DNA of 64,000 nucleotides, from assembly GCF_000248055.1 (NCBI RefSeq), contig NZ_BAFC01000101.1, positions 1 through 64,000 of the forward strand, in the 5' to 3' direction. Below, one piece after another: positions 1 through 9,867 of the stretch. The translations under genes were made by a program, and so were the position numbers. The stretch comes from Gordonia sputi NBRC 100414. Lineage in GTDB: Bacteria > Actinomycetota > Actinomycetes > Mycobacteriales > Mycobacteriaceae. The first letter of the stretch is position 1. Every line of letters starts with the position of its first letter. The notes beneath the pieces were generated by a model. The model saw only the letters and a program-made list of their open reading frames with translations. It was not told the origin of the DNA and did no database searches.

Positions 1-921
1 GGGTCCTTCACCTCCGCAGAGCAGCACCCGTTCGTCACTGCCATGATCCGCGCGCTCGAGACCGGTCGACGCAAGGGTGGGCTGCGCACCGCGCCCGGCG
101 GTCGCTACCTCACCGCCCTGCTCGACCGCCGCAACGCGCAGGCGCAGAACTACGTCGACGACCTGCTCGACGACCTCATCGCCGAACGCGAGCACACCAC
201 CGACCAGCACGACCTGCTCGGGATCATGCTCAACGTCGCACATCCCGAGACCGGAGAACGCCTGTCACCGTTGAACATCCGGCACCAGATCCTCACCTTC
301 CTCGTCGCGGGACACGAAACCACTTCGGGTGCTTTGTCGTTCGCGTTGTACTACCTGTCGCAGCACCCCGAATTCCTGGAACAGGCGCAACGTGAAGCCG
401 ACGACGCACTCGGCGACGACCCTACGGCGATGCCGACTTTCGAGCAGGTGCCACGCCTGCGCTACATCCGGCGCGCGCTCGACGAGGCATTACGCATGTG
501 GCCGACGGTGCCCGCATTCGCACGCAGCCCACGATCGACGACGATGCTCGGCGGACGGTATCGCATGACACCGGAAGACTGGGCGGTCATCATCCTCGCC
601 CAGGTCCACCGCGATCCCGCGGTCTGGGACGATCCGGACTCCTACGATCCAGATCGCTTCCTCCCCGAGAACGTCAAGAAGCGTCCGGCGCACACCTACA
701 AACCGTTCGGCAACGGCGTACGCGCCTGCATCGGAAGACAATTCGCGCTCCACGAGTCGGTGCTCGTCCTCGCGAGCCTGCTCCACCGATACGACGTCGC
801 ACCCGATCCCGACTATCACCTTCGTGTCGACGAGCGACTCACCATGGTGCCCAAGGACTTCTACGTCTCGCTGACACCGCGCAGGGTGCCCGCCCGGTTG
901 TCGGAACAGCCTGTCGGCTGA
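1..921 (+). CDS. CYP102-like cytochrome P450 heme domain, 5' end outside the window
   Basis: The reading frame is open from base 1, so the N-terminus is missing; about 306 codons are present. It holds the I-helix motif AGHETTSG, the K-helix ExxR motif in DEALRMWP, and the heme-binding loop PFGNGVRACIGRQFALHE with the cysteine ligand. These match the CYP102 (P450 BM3) family more closely than typical actinobacterial P450s. CYP102 enzymes usually carry a fused FMN/FAD reductase, but this one stops about 40 residues after the heme loop, so any redox partner must be separate. The substrate cannot be read from the sequence; fatty-acid or sterol-like hydroxylation is only a guess. It converges on the next gene with 7 bp between stops. 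Confidence 0.85.
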   Translation, partial: GSFTSAEQHPFVTAMIRALETGRRKGGLRTAPGGRYLTALLDRRNAQAQNYVDDLLDDLIAEREHTTDQHDLLGIMLNVAHPETGERLSPLNIRHQILTFLVAGHETTSGALSFALYYLSQHPEFLEQAQREADDALGDDPTAMPTFEQVPRLRYIRRALDEALRMWPTVPAFARSPRSTTMLGGRYRMTPEDWAVIILAQVHRDPAVWDDPDSYDPDRFLPENVKKRPAHTYKPFGNGVRACIGRQFALHESVLVLASLLHRYDVAPDPDYHLRVDERLTMVPKDFYVSLTPRRVPARLSEQPVG

Positions 922-928
922 CGGCCGC

Positions 929-1966
929 TCACACCAGCGTCGCGAGCTCGCGGATCGTGGCGGCGTCGCGCGTGGTCACCATCAGCATCGTGACACCCGC
1001 CGACTCCCACTGCTTGATCTGCTCGCGCACCTCGTCGGCGGTACCGACGATCATCGTCTCGCGCACCATCTCGTCGGGCACCGCGGCCAACGCCTCCTCC
1101 TTACGACCCGCGAGGAACAGCCTGCCGATCTCATCGACCACGTCGCCGTAGCCCATTCTGCGGTACAGCTCGGCGTGAAAGTTCTTCTCCTTGGCGCCCA
1201 TCCCGCCCACGTAGAGCGCGGTGGCGGGCCGATACGCGTCAACGGCGGCGGCGACGTCGTCGGTGATCACCACCTGCACGGTCGCCGCGACCTCGAAGTC
1301 GTCGCGTGTCCGACGTGCACCCGGACGCGCGAATCCCTCCGCGAGCCACGACTCGTACTGATCGGCGAGCGAGAGGCTGTAGAAGATCGCGAGCCAGCCG
1401 TCGGCGATCTCCGCGGTCTGTGCGACGTTCTTCGGCCCCTCCGCGCCCAACCAGATCGGTATGTCGGCGCGTAGCGGATGGGTGATCGGCTTGAGCGATT
1501 TGCCCAGCCCGGTCGCGCCGGGCGCGTCGGCCGGATACGGCAGCGGGTAGTGCGGTCCCGCGCTGCGGACTCGGTCGGCGCGCGACAGAACGTCACGCAC
1601 GATCTGCACGTATTCCCTTGTGCGAGCGAGTGGTTTGCCGAACGGCTGCCCGTACCACCCTTCGACGACCTGAGGTCCCGACACCCCTAGCCCGATGATG
1701 TGTCTGCCGCCCGAGAGGTGGTCGAGGGTCAGCGCATGCATCGCGAGCGATGTGGGCGGTCGCGCCGACAACTGCGCAACTGCGGTCCCCAGCCGTATCC
1801 GCGACGTCGCCGCGCCCCACCAGGCCAGCGGGGTGTAGGCGTCCGACCCCCACGACTCCGCGGTGAACACGGCGTCGAATCCCGACTCCTCGGCCGCGGC
1901 GATGAGCTCCGGGGCGTCGACGATGGGGTCCGCTCCCCAATATCCCAGTTGCAGCGCAAGTTTCAC
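929..1966 (-). CDS. LLM-class F420-dependent oxidoreductase, Rv3520c-like
   Basis: A 345-residue luciferase-like TIM-barrel protein. The N-terminal strand KLALQLGYWG, the SARPPTSLAMHALTLDHLSGGR stretch around residues 80-100 and the conserved GLGVSGPQV segment are typical of F420-dependent LLM enzymes in steroid clusters. I prefer the GTG at 1966, which lies 8 bases after a GGAGAGG-like ribosome site, over upstream in-frame codons that encode an Arg-rich tail. The gene is divergent from the DUF35-ltp4-ltp3 operon across a KstR operator, the same arrangement recalled for Rv3520c to Rv3523 in M. tuberculosis. It probably acts in sterol side-chain catabolism as a flavin/F420 oxidoreductase; the exact reaction is unknown. 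Confidence 0.85.
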   Translation of the reverse strand: MKLALQLGYWGADPIVDAPELIAAAEESGFDAVFTAESWGSDAYTPLAWWGAATSRIRLGTAVAQLSARPPTSLAMHALTLDHLSGGRHIIGLGVSGPQVVEGWYGQPFGKPLARTREYVQIVRDVLSRADRVRSAGPHYPLPYPADAPGATGLGKSLKPITHPLRADIPIWLGAEGPKNVAQTAEIADGWLAIFYSLSLADQYESWLAEGFARPGARRTRDDFEVAATVQVVITDDVAAAVDAYRPATALYVGGMGAKEKNFHAELYRRMGYGDVVDEIGRLFLAGRKEEALAAVPDEMVRETMIVGTADEVREQIKQWESAGVTMLMVTTRDAATIRELATLV

Positions 1967-2030
1967 GGTCTCGACCTCTCCACGTCGCCGCCGCGACGAC
2001 AACCATCATCGCGGCCTTGTGTCTCAATAC

Positions 2031-2044
2031 TAGAACGTGTTCTA
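2031..2044. promoter_or_regulatory. KstR operator (perfect match)
   Basis: TAGAACGTGTTCTA fits the published KstR consensus TNNAACNNGTTNNA at every fixed position. It lies between the divergent LLM gene and the DUF35 gene, so it can repress both. KstR is a TetR-family repressor released by 3-oxo-cholest-4-enoyl-CoA-type intermediates. Confidence 0.85.
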
Positions 2045-2052
2045 CTCGAAGT

Positions 2053-3087
2053 GTGAGCAGCATCGACACATCTCCGGCCGTGACGACCGCAAGTCCCGTC
2101 GCCGTGGTGCCCGATCCCGAGACCACCATCCTGACCGCTGAGCTGAGCAACACGTTCAGCTACACGCGTTCACTCGGACCGGTGTTGAGCCGGTTCGCAT
2201 TCGGGCTACGCGACGGGCACATCGTCGGATCGCGGTCGGCCGACGGAACCGTGTCGGTACCGCCGATCGAATACGACGCCGCGACGGGCGCACCGATCAC
2301 CGACATCGTCGACGTCGCCTCCGTCGGCACGGTCGTCACGTGGTCGTGGAATCCCGACCACATCGACGGCCAGCCGTTCGACGCACCGTTCGCATGGGCG
2401 CTGATCCGACTCGACGGCGCCGACACCGCGTTGCTGCACGCGGTCAAGGTCGACGGGCCGGCAGACATCGAAACAGGTATGCGGGTCCACGCGGTCTGGC
2501 GCGCGGCACGCAGCGGCCGCATCGACGACATCGCCTACTTCGCACCCGGCGACTCCGCTGAGCATGCCGAGCCGAACACCGCCGACAACCCCGACGACGA
2601 GAACGTCATCATCACCACCCCGATCACGACCAGCATCATTCACTCCGCGACCGAAGAGGAATCGCGCTATCTCGAAGGCCTCAAGGCGGGCAAGCTGATC
2701 GGGACGCGTATCGGCTCAGGAGTCGACGCCGGGCGCGTCTACTTCCCGCCACGCTCGGTGAGTCCCGCCGACGGTGCGCCTGCAGTCGAACACGTCGAAC
2801 TTCCCGACACCGGGACCGTCACGACGTTCTGCATCGTCAACGTGCCGTTCCAGGGGCAGCGGATCAAGCCACCCTACGTGGCGGCGTACGTGCTGCTCGA
2901 TGGCTCCGACATCCCATTCCTGCACCTCATCCTCGACGCTGCCGCCGACGAGGTCCGCATGGGCATGCGGGTGCAGGCGGTCTGGGTCCCCGACGACGAG
3001 CGCGAACTGTCGATGGGATCGATCAGCCACTTCCGGCCCACCGGCGAACCCGACGCCGAGTACGACACCTACCGCGAGTTCCTCTGA
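2053..3087 (+). CDS. Tandem DUF35/OB-fold protein, Rv3521-like
   Basis: A 344-residue protein with two similar OB-fold halves (about residues 40-165 and 195-335). Each half ends in a RMGMRVQAVW-type strand, typical of DUF35 acyl-CoA-associated proteins. DUF35 proteins such as ChsH2 partner thiolase-fold aldolases in steroid side-chain removal. The usual four-cysteine zinc ribbon before the OB fold is absent here; the equivalent LRDG segment has no cysteine. I use the GTG at 2053; codons upstream read through the KstR operator. It is followed 29 bp later by ltp4 and ltp3, so it probably stabilises or delivers substrate to that pair. Confidence 0.8.
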   Translation: MSSIDTSPAVTTASPVAVVPDPETTILTAELSNTFSYTRSLGPVLSRFAFGLRDGHIVGSRSADGTVSVPPIEYDAATGAPITDIVDVASVGTVVTWSWNPDHIDGQPFDAPFAWALIRLDGADTALLHAVKVDGPADIETGMRVHAVWRAARSGRIDDIAYFAPGDSAEHAEPNTADNPDDENVIITTPITTSIIHSATEEESRYLEGLKAGKLIGTRIGSGVDAGRVYFPPRSVSPADGAPAVEHVELPDTGTVTTFCIVNVPFQGQRIKPPYVAAYVLLDGSDIPFLHLILDAAADEVRMGMRVQAVWVPDDERELSMGSISHFRPTGEPDAEYDTYREFL

Positions 3088-3116
3088 CCCGCGATCCCCA
3101 TCTCTAGGAGAAGCAC

Positions 3117-4196
3117 GTGACCCTCCCCCGCATCGCGATCGTCGGGTTCGCCCACAGTCCCAACATCGTCGGCACACACGGCACCACCAACGGCGTCGAA
3201 ATGCTGATCCCCTGCTTTGACAAGCTCTACGCCGAGCTCGGCATCTCCCGCACCGACATCGAGTTCTGGTGCAGCGGATCGTCGGATTATCTTGCCGGGC
3301 GTGCCTTCTCGTTCATCTCGGCGATCGACTCGATCGGCGCGATGCCGCCGATCAACGAGTCCCACGTCGAAATGGACGGCGCGTGGGCGCTGTACGAGGC
3401 GTGGGTGAAGATCGCGAGCGGCGAGGTCGACCTCGCCCTTGCCTACGGCTTCGGCAAATCCTCTGCGGGAGATAGCAATCGCACGCTGTCGATGCAGACC
3501 GACCCCTACACGGTTGCCCCACTCTGGCCGGGCGACCGCGCTCTCGCCGGACTGCAGGCCCGCGCGGGTCTCGACGCGGGTACGTGGACCGAAACCGACA
3601 TGGCCGCAGTCGCAGCACGCACGACCGGGGCGTCGACCGACGACCTGCTCGCGACCGACTACGTCGCCAATCCCCTTCGCGCACACGACATAGCGCCGTT
3701 CACCGATGCCGCCGCAGCCGTCATCATCGCCAGTGAGCGCCGCGCCCGCGAGCTCGTCGCCAATCCCGCATTCGTCACCGGCTGGGACCACCGGATCGAC
3801 AGCGCCAACTTCGGTGCACGAGATCTCACGGTCTCGCCGTCGACGACACTGGCCGCCGACACCGCATTCGGCGATCGCACCCGCGCCGTCGACGTCGCCG
3901 AGATCGCCGCCCCGTACACACACCAGGAGATCATCGTCCGCAACGCGCTCGGACTGCCCGCCTCGGTGCGGATCAATCCGTCCGGCGGCCTACTCACGGG
4001 CAATTCGTTGTTCAGCGGCGGCCTGCAGCGTATCGGCTACGCGGCGCACTCCATCCTCACCGGCGATGCGCAGACCGCGGTGGCGCACGCGACGAGCGGC
4101 CCTCTGCTGCAACAGAACATGGTGGTCACGCTGCAAGGTGACTCGAACAGCGGTGATTCGAAGAGCGGCGACTCGATTGTGGGAGACGACAACTGA
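3117..4196 (+). CDS. ltp4: Thiolase-like lipid-transfer protein Ltp4 homologue
   Basis: A 359-residue thiolase-superfamily protein of the SCP-x/Ltp type, starting at GTG behind an AGGAG ribosome site. Visible landmarks are the EFWCSGSSD segment near residue 45, YTHQEI near residue 265 and the NPSGGLLTGN loop near residue 285. In Rhodococcus, ltp3 and ltp4 are needed to remove C24-branched sterol side chains, where such proteins act as aldolases rather than true thiolases. The C-terminus has a short GDS-rich repeat that looks like a low-complexity tail. Second gene of the DUF35-ltp4-ltp3 operon; its stop overlaps the ltp3 ATG by one base. Confidence 0.85.
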   Translation: MTLPRIAIVGFAHSPNIVGTHGTTNGVEMLIPCFDKLYAELGISRTDIEFWCSGSSDYLAGRAFSFISAIDSIGAMPPINESHVEMDGAWALYEAWVKIASGEVDLALAYGFGKSSAGDSNRTLSMQTDPYTVAPLWPGDRALAGLQARAGLDAGTWTETDMAAVAARTTGASTDDLLATDYVANPLRAHDIAPFTDAAAAVIIASERRARELVANPAFVTGWDHRIDSANFGARDLTVSPSTTLAADTAFGDRTRAVDVAEIAAPYTHQEIIVRNALGLPASVRINPSGGLLTGNSLFSGGLQRIGYAAHSILTGDAQTAVAHATSGPLLQQNMVVTLQGDSNSGDSKSGDSIVGDDN

Positions 4197-5374
4197 TGGC
4201 ACACAACAACCGTGCGGCGGTCCTGGGCACCGGACAGACCAAGTACGTCGCCAAGCGGCACGACGTCACGATGGCAGGGATGTGCCGCGAGGCGATGGAC
4301 GCAGCCCTCGCCGACGCAGGGGTGAGCATCGACGAGATCGACGCGATCGTCATCGGTAAGGCACCGGATCTTTTCGAGGGATCGATGATGCCCGAGCTGG
4401 CCATGGCCGACGCCCTTGGCGCCGTTGGCAAACGACTGATCCGCGTGCACACCGCGGGCTCCGTCGGCGGCTCGACGGCGAACGTCGCGGCGTCGTTGGT
4501 GTTCGCGGACGTCCACAAACGTGTGCTCGCGATCGCGTGGGAGAAGCAGTCCGAGTCAAATGCCATGTGGGCGTTGTCGCTTCCGGTTCCGTTCACCAAG
4601 CCGGTCGGCGCGGGAGCGGGCGGCTTCTTCGCCCCGCACGTGCGCTCGTACATCCGGCAGTCGGGCGCGCCAGAGCACATCGGCGCGATGGTCGCCACCA
4701 AGGATCGACGCAACGGCGCGCGAAACCCGTTGGCCCACCTACATCAACCCGACATCACCGTCGAAAGTGTGATGGCTTCGCAGATGCTCTGGGACCCGAT
4801 CCGCTACGACGAGACATGCCCGTCCTCCGACGGCGCGTGCGCGGTCGTCATCGGCGACGAGCAGGTCGCCGACGCCGCGGCTGCCGACGGCCGTCCGGTC
4901 GCGTGGGTGCACGCCACCGCGATGCGCACCGAACCGCTGTTCTTCGCGCACCGCAACACCGTCAACCCCCAGGCGAGCCGCGACGCCGCAGCAGCACTGT
5001 GGAAGTCCGCGGGCATCGACAATCCGATCGACGAAGTCGACGTCGCCGAAGTCTACGTCCCGTTCTCGTGGTTCGAGCCCATGTGGCTCGAGAGCCTCGG
5101 CTTCGCCCCCGAGGGCGAGGGCTGGAAGCTCACCGAGGCCGGCGAGACCGAGATCGGCGGCCGCATCCCGTTCAACCCGTCGGGCGGCGTGCTGTCGTCG
5201 AACCCGATCGGGGCGTCGGGCATGATCCGCTTCGCCGAGGCCGCGATCCAGGTGATGGGCAAGGCGGGCGACCACCAGGTGGCCGACGCCCGCAAGGCCC
5301 TCGGCCACGCCTACGGCGGCGGGGCGCAGTACTACTCGATGTGGCTCGTCGGCGCCGACAAGCCGTCGAACTAG
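4196..5374 (+). CDS. ltp3: Thiolase-like lipid-transfer protein Ltp3 homologue
   Basis: A 392-residue thiolase-fold protein of the Ltp3 type. At the position of the thiolase nucleophile it reads HTAGSVGG, so the usual cysteine is missing. The C-terminal glycine loop reads NPSGGVLSSNPIGASG, with Asn where classical thiolases have the GHP histidine. Loss of these residues fits retro-aldol cleavage instead of CoA-dependent thiolysis, as known for the related Ltp2. It most likely works with Ltp4 and the DUF35 protein on branched sterol side chains. The ATG overlaps the ltp4 stop (TGATG), indicating translational coupling. Confidence 0.85.
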   Translation: MAHNNRAAVLGTGQTKYVAKRHDVTMAGMCREAMDAALADAGVSIDEIDAIVIGKAPDLFEGSMMPELAMADALGAVGKRLIRVHTAGSVGGSTANVAASLVFADVHKRVLAIAWEKQSESNAMWALSLPVPFTKPVGAGAGGFFAPHVRSYIRQSGAPEHIGAMVATKDRRNGARNPLAHLHQPDITVESVMASQMLWDPIRYDETCPSSDGACAVVIGDEQVADAAAADGRPVAWVHATAMRTEPLFFAHRNTVNPQASRDAAAALWKSAGIDNPIDEVDVAEVYVPFSWFEPMWLESLGFAPEGEGWKLTEAGETEIGGRIPFNPSGGVLSSNPIGASGMIRFAEAAIQVMGKAGDHQVADARKALGHAYGGGAQYYSMWLVGADKPSN

Positions 5375-5437
5375 TCGGGCCGCACGCCCGCTGGCGCGCA
5401 ACTAGCCAGCGCCCGACTGGCCCACACCCCCGGCCCG

Positions 5438-5506
5438 CAGCTACCTCATCTGTGCACAGCTACCTTCTGCACCGCCCAAGGTAGCTGCACATAGATCAGG
5501 TGGCTG
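5438..5506. repeat. Palindromic hairpin element, copy 1
   Basis: An outer inverted repeat (5438-5455 against 5487-5506, with a 2-base bulge) surrounds an inner perfect 10-bp stem, CAGCTACCTT at 5457-5466 paired with AAGGTAGCTG at 5478-5487, loop 11 bases. The layout and words such as ACCTCATCTGT and ACCTTC recur in the hairpin at 6536-6610. It lies downstream of the broken DUF559-like gene and may act as a terminator, as an element boundary, or both. Confidence 0.7.
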
Positions 5507-5544
5507 TGCCGAGAGCTGCACAGACGGTGGCTCAGAGCCGGCCC

Positions 5545-6495
5545 TCACGCCGCGCGCCGCCCGAGCATGCCCAGCACCCGACGCGCGAGCACCGCAGGCT
5601 CGTCGACGTCGCGCCAGCCCCACCGCAGCAGGGCGTGCCCGGTCTCGACGATCGCGTCGCCGCGCGACTTCTCCCCGAGTAGTGCACGTCGCGTCTCGTC
5701 GGCATCGTCGCCGTACTTCTTGTTGCCGTCAGCCTCGCCGCACAGCCGCGCATCGCGCCAGTACAGATCGACGCGCGCGAGGAAGTTCCCGTGCGCGTCA
5801 TAGATGTTCACCTATAACTCGGGCTCAGGGACGCCTGCGTCGACCAGTTCGACGCGGCTACGCGTCTCGAGCACCGACTCACACTTGCGGTCGCACCGGC
5901 CGATCGCGCGAATCGCCGCGGCACGGCCACGCATCCCCGTGAGCAGGTCCAGCTCATTCTGCAGATCGTCGACGGTGCACAGTCCGGCGTGGAGCGCGGC
6001 GTCTCCCACTGCGATCGCTGGTATTCGCGCTCCGGTGCGCGCGATGTCGACCACAGTACGAGCAGGCGACACCACCAGCACACCGTCGACCTCGACGACG
6101 GCTGGCGGTCGGGTGTCGGTGATCAACCGCGTGCGCGACGTGGTGCGCGTGCCCGGCGTGCGCCCGCTGTCTGCGATCGACACCCGCGAGGTGTCCAACC
6201 CCCAGACCGGTAAGCCGAGCACCGCGGCGGCCGACGAAAGCGCAAGCGCCCGAGTATGTTTGGCGGCCCGCACCTCCGGCGTGCGGGCGTCCCGTCGTAT
6301 CGCGGCGAGCGCTCGCTGCCGGTGCCGCTCTTCTGGAGTGTCTTCGGCCAGCAGATCCCGGGGAATCACTACTCCCGGCGCCAGCGACACGAGAGTGCCG
6401 ACGTCGAGCGCCCGTCGTATCTCACGATCGACGAAGCCCGCCGCGAGGAGCTCGGCGCGGTTGACCGCGCCCGTGACGCCGTGGAAGTAGACCAT
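5545..6495 (-). pseudogene. DUF559/AbiEi-like protein interrupted by an in-frame TAG
   Basis: One continuous frame of about 316 codons, broken only by TAG at 5812-5814. The upstream piece (228 codons) has a winged-helix-like N-terminus (RAELLAAGFVDREIRRAL) and ends VPEPEL. The downstream piece resumes without a shift as VNIYDAHGNFLARVDLYWRD, followed by EADGNKKYGDD. This is the restriction-endonuclease-like C-terminal domain of many actinobacterial DUF559 proteins, in which PEPEL is commonly followed by Gln. A CAG-to-TAG change is the simplest cause. The gene may be recently inactivated, or made as a truncated protein with low read-through. Function is unknown; relatives are annotated as type IV toxin-antitoxin AbiEi-like or Vsr-like. 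Confidence 0.75.
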
Positions 6496-6535
6496 GCACG
6501 TTGTGACGCGCGCAGCGTCGAATCGGTTCCATGAA

Positions 6536-6610
6536 AAATCCGCACCTCATCTGTCACGCCCCACCTTCAGCAGTGCCGAAGGTGAAGCGCCACAGACGAG
6601 GTGCGGATTT
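6536..6610. repeat. Palindromic hairpin element, copy 2
   Basis: Nineteen-base arms at 6536-6554 (AAATCCGCACCTCATCTGT) and 6592-6610 pair with one mismatch. An inner ACCTTC/GAAGGT stem lies at 6562-6567 and 6578-6583. It shares overall plan and several words with the hairpin at 5438-5506, and the two copies bracket the DUF559-like gene. Confidence 0.7.
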
Positions 6611-6636
6611 CGACGTCAGGACAAAGAGCGCAAGAG

Positions 6637-7098
6637 TCAGGCCGGCCGGACCGAGTTGATCGTCTTCTCGACCTCCCAGAACGCGCGCAGCGCCGACAGC
6701 TTGCCCTCGTCGTCGGCCCGGTAGGTGAACACGCCGTGCGCCTCCGACACGTGGCCCGCGATGTGGGTCACGATCTTCCCGACGTACGCGACCTCGTTGC
6801 CGCAGATGATCTCGTCGTCGAAGACGAAGTCGATACTCTCGGTTGTCGCGATCGACAGATCCCAGAACTGCGAGATGCGCTCTCGCCCTTGGAATCCGAC
6901 CCCTCGTTCATCGAACATCGACGGCCCAACCGGGTCCTCGACCTTCGCGTCGGCCGCGAAATTGTCGAGCCAGGCCTCCTTGTCACGAGCCGCGACCGCC
7001 TCCCGCGATCGCCGACCCGCCACCACTGCGGGATTGTTCTCCCTATCGATGCCCAGATATGCGGGTTGACTCGAATCCTGTTGGGTTGCACTGGTCAT
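6637..7098 (-). CDS. NTF2-fold/ketosteroid-isomerase-like protein
   Basis: A 153-residue SnoaL/ketosteroid-isomerase-like protein: helix with NNPAVVAGRRSREAV, then WLDNFAADAKVEDPVGP, a typical NTF2-fold entry with an acidic pocket residue. It begins 3 bp after the cyp125 stop, so the two are almost surely one transcript under KstR control. A 3-oxo-delta-5 steroid isomerase or hydratase role is attractive given the context. The family also includes epoxide hydrolases and non-catalytic proteins, so this is inference. Confidence 0.7.
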   Translation of the reverse strand: MTSATQQDSSQPAYLGIDRENNPAVVAGRRSREAVAARDKEAWLDNFAADAKVEDPVGPSMFDERGVGFQGRERISQFWDLSIATTESIDFVFDDEIICGNEVAYVGKIVTHIAGHVSEAHGVFTYRADDEGKLSALRAFWEVEKTINSVRPA

Positions 7099-7101
7099 CG
7101 G

Positions 7102-8391
7102 TCACCGAGTCCCGTAGTCGACCTGGAGTTCCTTCACGCCGTTGATCCAACCGTGCCGGAGTCGACGCGGCTCGTCCAGCCGCGAGATGTCGGGCACGAG
7201 GTCGGCGATTGCATTGAACATCAGGTTGATCTCCATGCGTGCGAGGTTCGCGCCGACGCAGAAGTGCGCTCCGTTGCCGCCGAATCCGACGTGCGGGTTG
7301 GGGTCGCGCAGGATGTTGAAGGAGAACGGATCGTCGAACACGTCCTCGTCGTAATTGGCTGAGCCGTAGAACAATCCGACGCGCTGCCCCTGCTTGATGT
7401 CGACGCCGCCGACCTGCGTGTCGCGCTTGGCGGTGCGCTGGAAGCAGTTCACCGGCGTCGCCCAGCGCACGATCTCGTCGACCGCCGTTGCGGGGCGTTC
7501 CTTCTTGAACAACTCCCACTGGTCGGGATGCTCCAGGAAGGCATTCATGCCGTGGCTGATCGCGTTGCGCGTGGTCTCGTTGCCCGCGACGGTGAGCAGG
7601 ATGAAGAAGAATCCGAACTCGGCCTCGTCGAGGTGCTGACCGTCGATGTCGGCGTTGACCAGCGTGCTGACAATGTCGTCGACAGGACACTTACGACGCT
7701 CCTCCGCCATGTTGTAGCCATAGCCGAGGATCTCTGCCGACGCCATCTGCGGATCGACGCCTGCGAACTCGGGGTCGTCGTAGTTCATCATGCCGTTCGA
7801 CCAGTCAAACAGCTTCTTGCGATCCGACTCCGGGACGCCGAGCAGATCGGCGATCGCCAGCAGCGGGAGGTCGACGGCGACGTCGTGGACGAAGTCCCCG
7901 GTTCCCCGGCCGGCAGCTTGGCGCACGATGGTGCGCGCGGCGTCGTCGAGCTTCTCTTCGAGCGCCTGCACGGCACGAGGCGTGAACGCCTTCGAGATCA
8001 CCTTGCGCAGGCGGGTGTGCTCCGGCGGGTCGTGGTTGATCAGCAGCGCCTTGGTGACGTCGAGCTGGTCTTGAGGCATCTCGTCGTCGAACCGCATGAT
8101 GACGCCGTTGGTCGACGTCGCCCAGTCCTCGTTGTTCTTCGAGATCTCGCGGACATGCGCGTGCTTCGAGACGACCCAGTAGCCGCCGTCGTGGAATCCG
8201 CCGCCCTTACCCGGGAGCTGGGCATTCCACCAGACCGGAGCGGTCTTGCGCAGGGCCGCGAACTCGGCGACCGGAATACCCTTTTCGAGCAGGTCGGGAC
8301 TGGTGAAGTCCCACCCCTCCTGGTGCATGAACGGGCATGATGCTGGTGAGGATGACGTCTGGTCGGCCCCCACGCCGTCGGTCTGGATCAC
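7102..8391 (-). CDS. cyp125: Steroid C26/C27 monooxygenase CYP125
   Basis: A 429-residue P450. Visible motifs are VAGNETTRNAISHGM (I helix), EIVRWATPV (K helix ExxR) and FGGNGAHFCVGANLAR (heme cysteine loop). The N-terminal GWDFTSPDLLEKGIPVAEF and PGKGGGFHDGGYW segments match mycobacterial CYP125, which oxidises the terminal side-chain methyl of cholesterol or cholestenone. I choose GTG at 8391, with GGTGG eight bases upstream; a longer frame to 8445 would run into a palindromic operator. The gene is divergent from fadA5 across two KstR-like sites, as for Rv3545c and Rv3546. Confidence 0.92.
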   Translation of the reverse strand: MIQTDGVGADQTSSSPASCPFMHQEGWDFTSPDLLEKGIPVAEFAALRKTAPVWWNAQLPGKGGGFHDGGYWVVSKHAHVREISKNNEDWATSTNGVIMRFDDEMPQDQLDVTKALLINHDPPEHTRLRKVISKAFTPRAVQALEEKLDDAARTIVRQAAGRGTGDFVHDVAVDLPLLAIADLLGVPESDRKKLFDWSNGMMNYDDPEFAGVDPQMASAEILGYGYNMAEERRKCPVDDIVSTLVNADIDGQHLDEAEFGFFFILLTVAGNETTRNAISHGMNAFLEHPDQWELFKKERPATAVDEIVRWATPVNCFQRTAKRDTQVGGVDIKQGQRVGLFYGSANYDEDVFDDPFSFNILRDPNPHVGFGGNGAHFCVGANLARMEINLMFNAIADLVPDISRLDEPRRLRHGWINGVKELQVDYGTR

Positions 8392-8427
8392 GTGAAATAC
8401 CACCCTGTTCTCAGTGTTCTGCAACCG

Positions 8428-9809
<1,382 letters not shown>

Positions 9810-9867
9810 GAGTCACGGGAGCGCGCATAAGGCTGAAAACCGTCCGGCACAACTCGATTCACCGATC

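Noticed and set aside
4537..5484. A 315-codon Arg-rich frame overlapping ltp3
   Set aside because: Same strand, shifted frame, with no family features; a shadow of ltp3.
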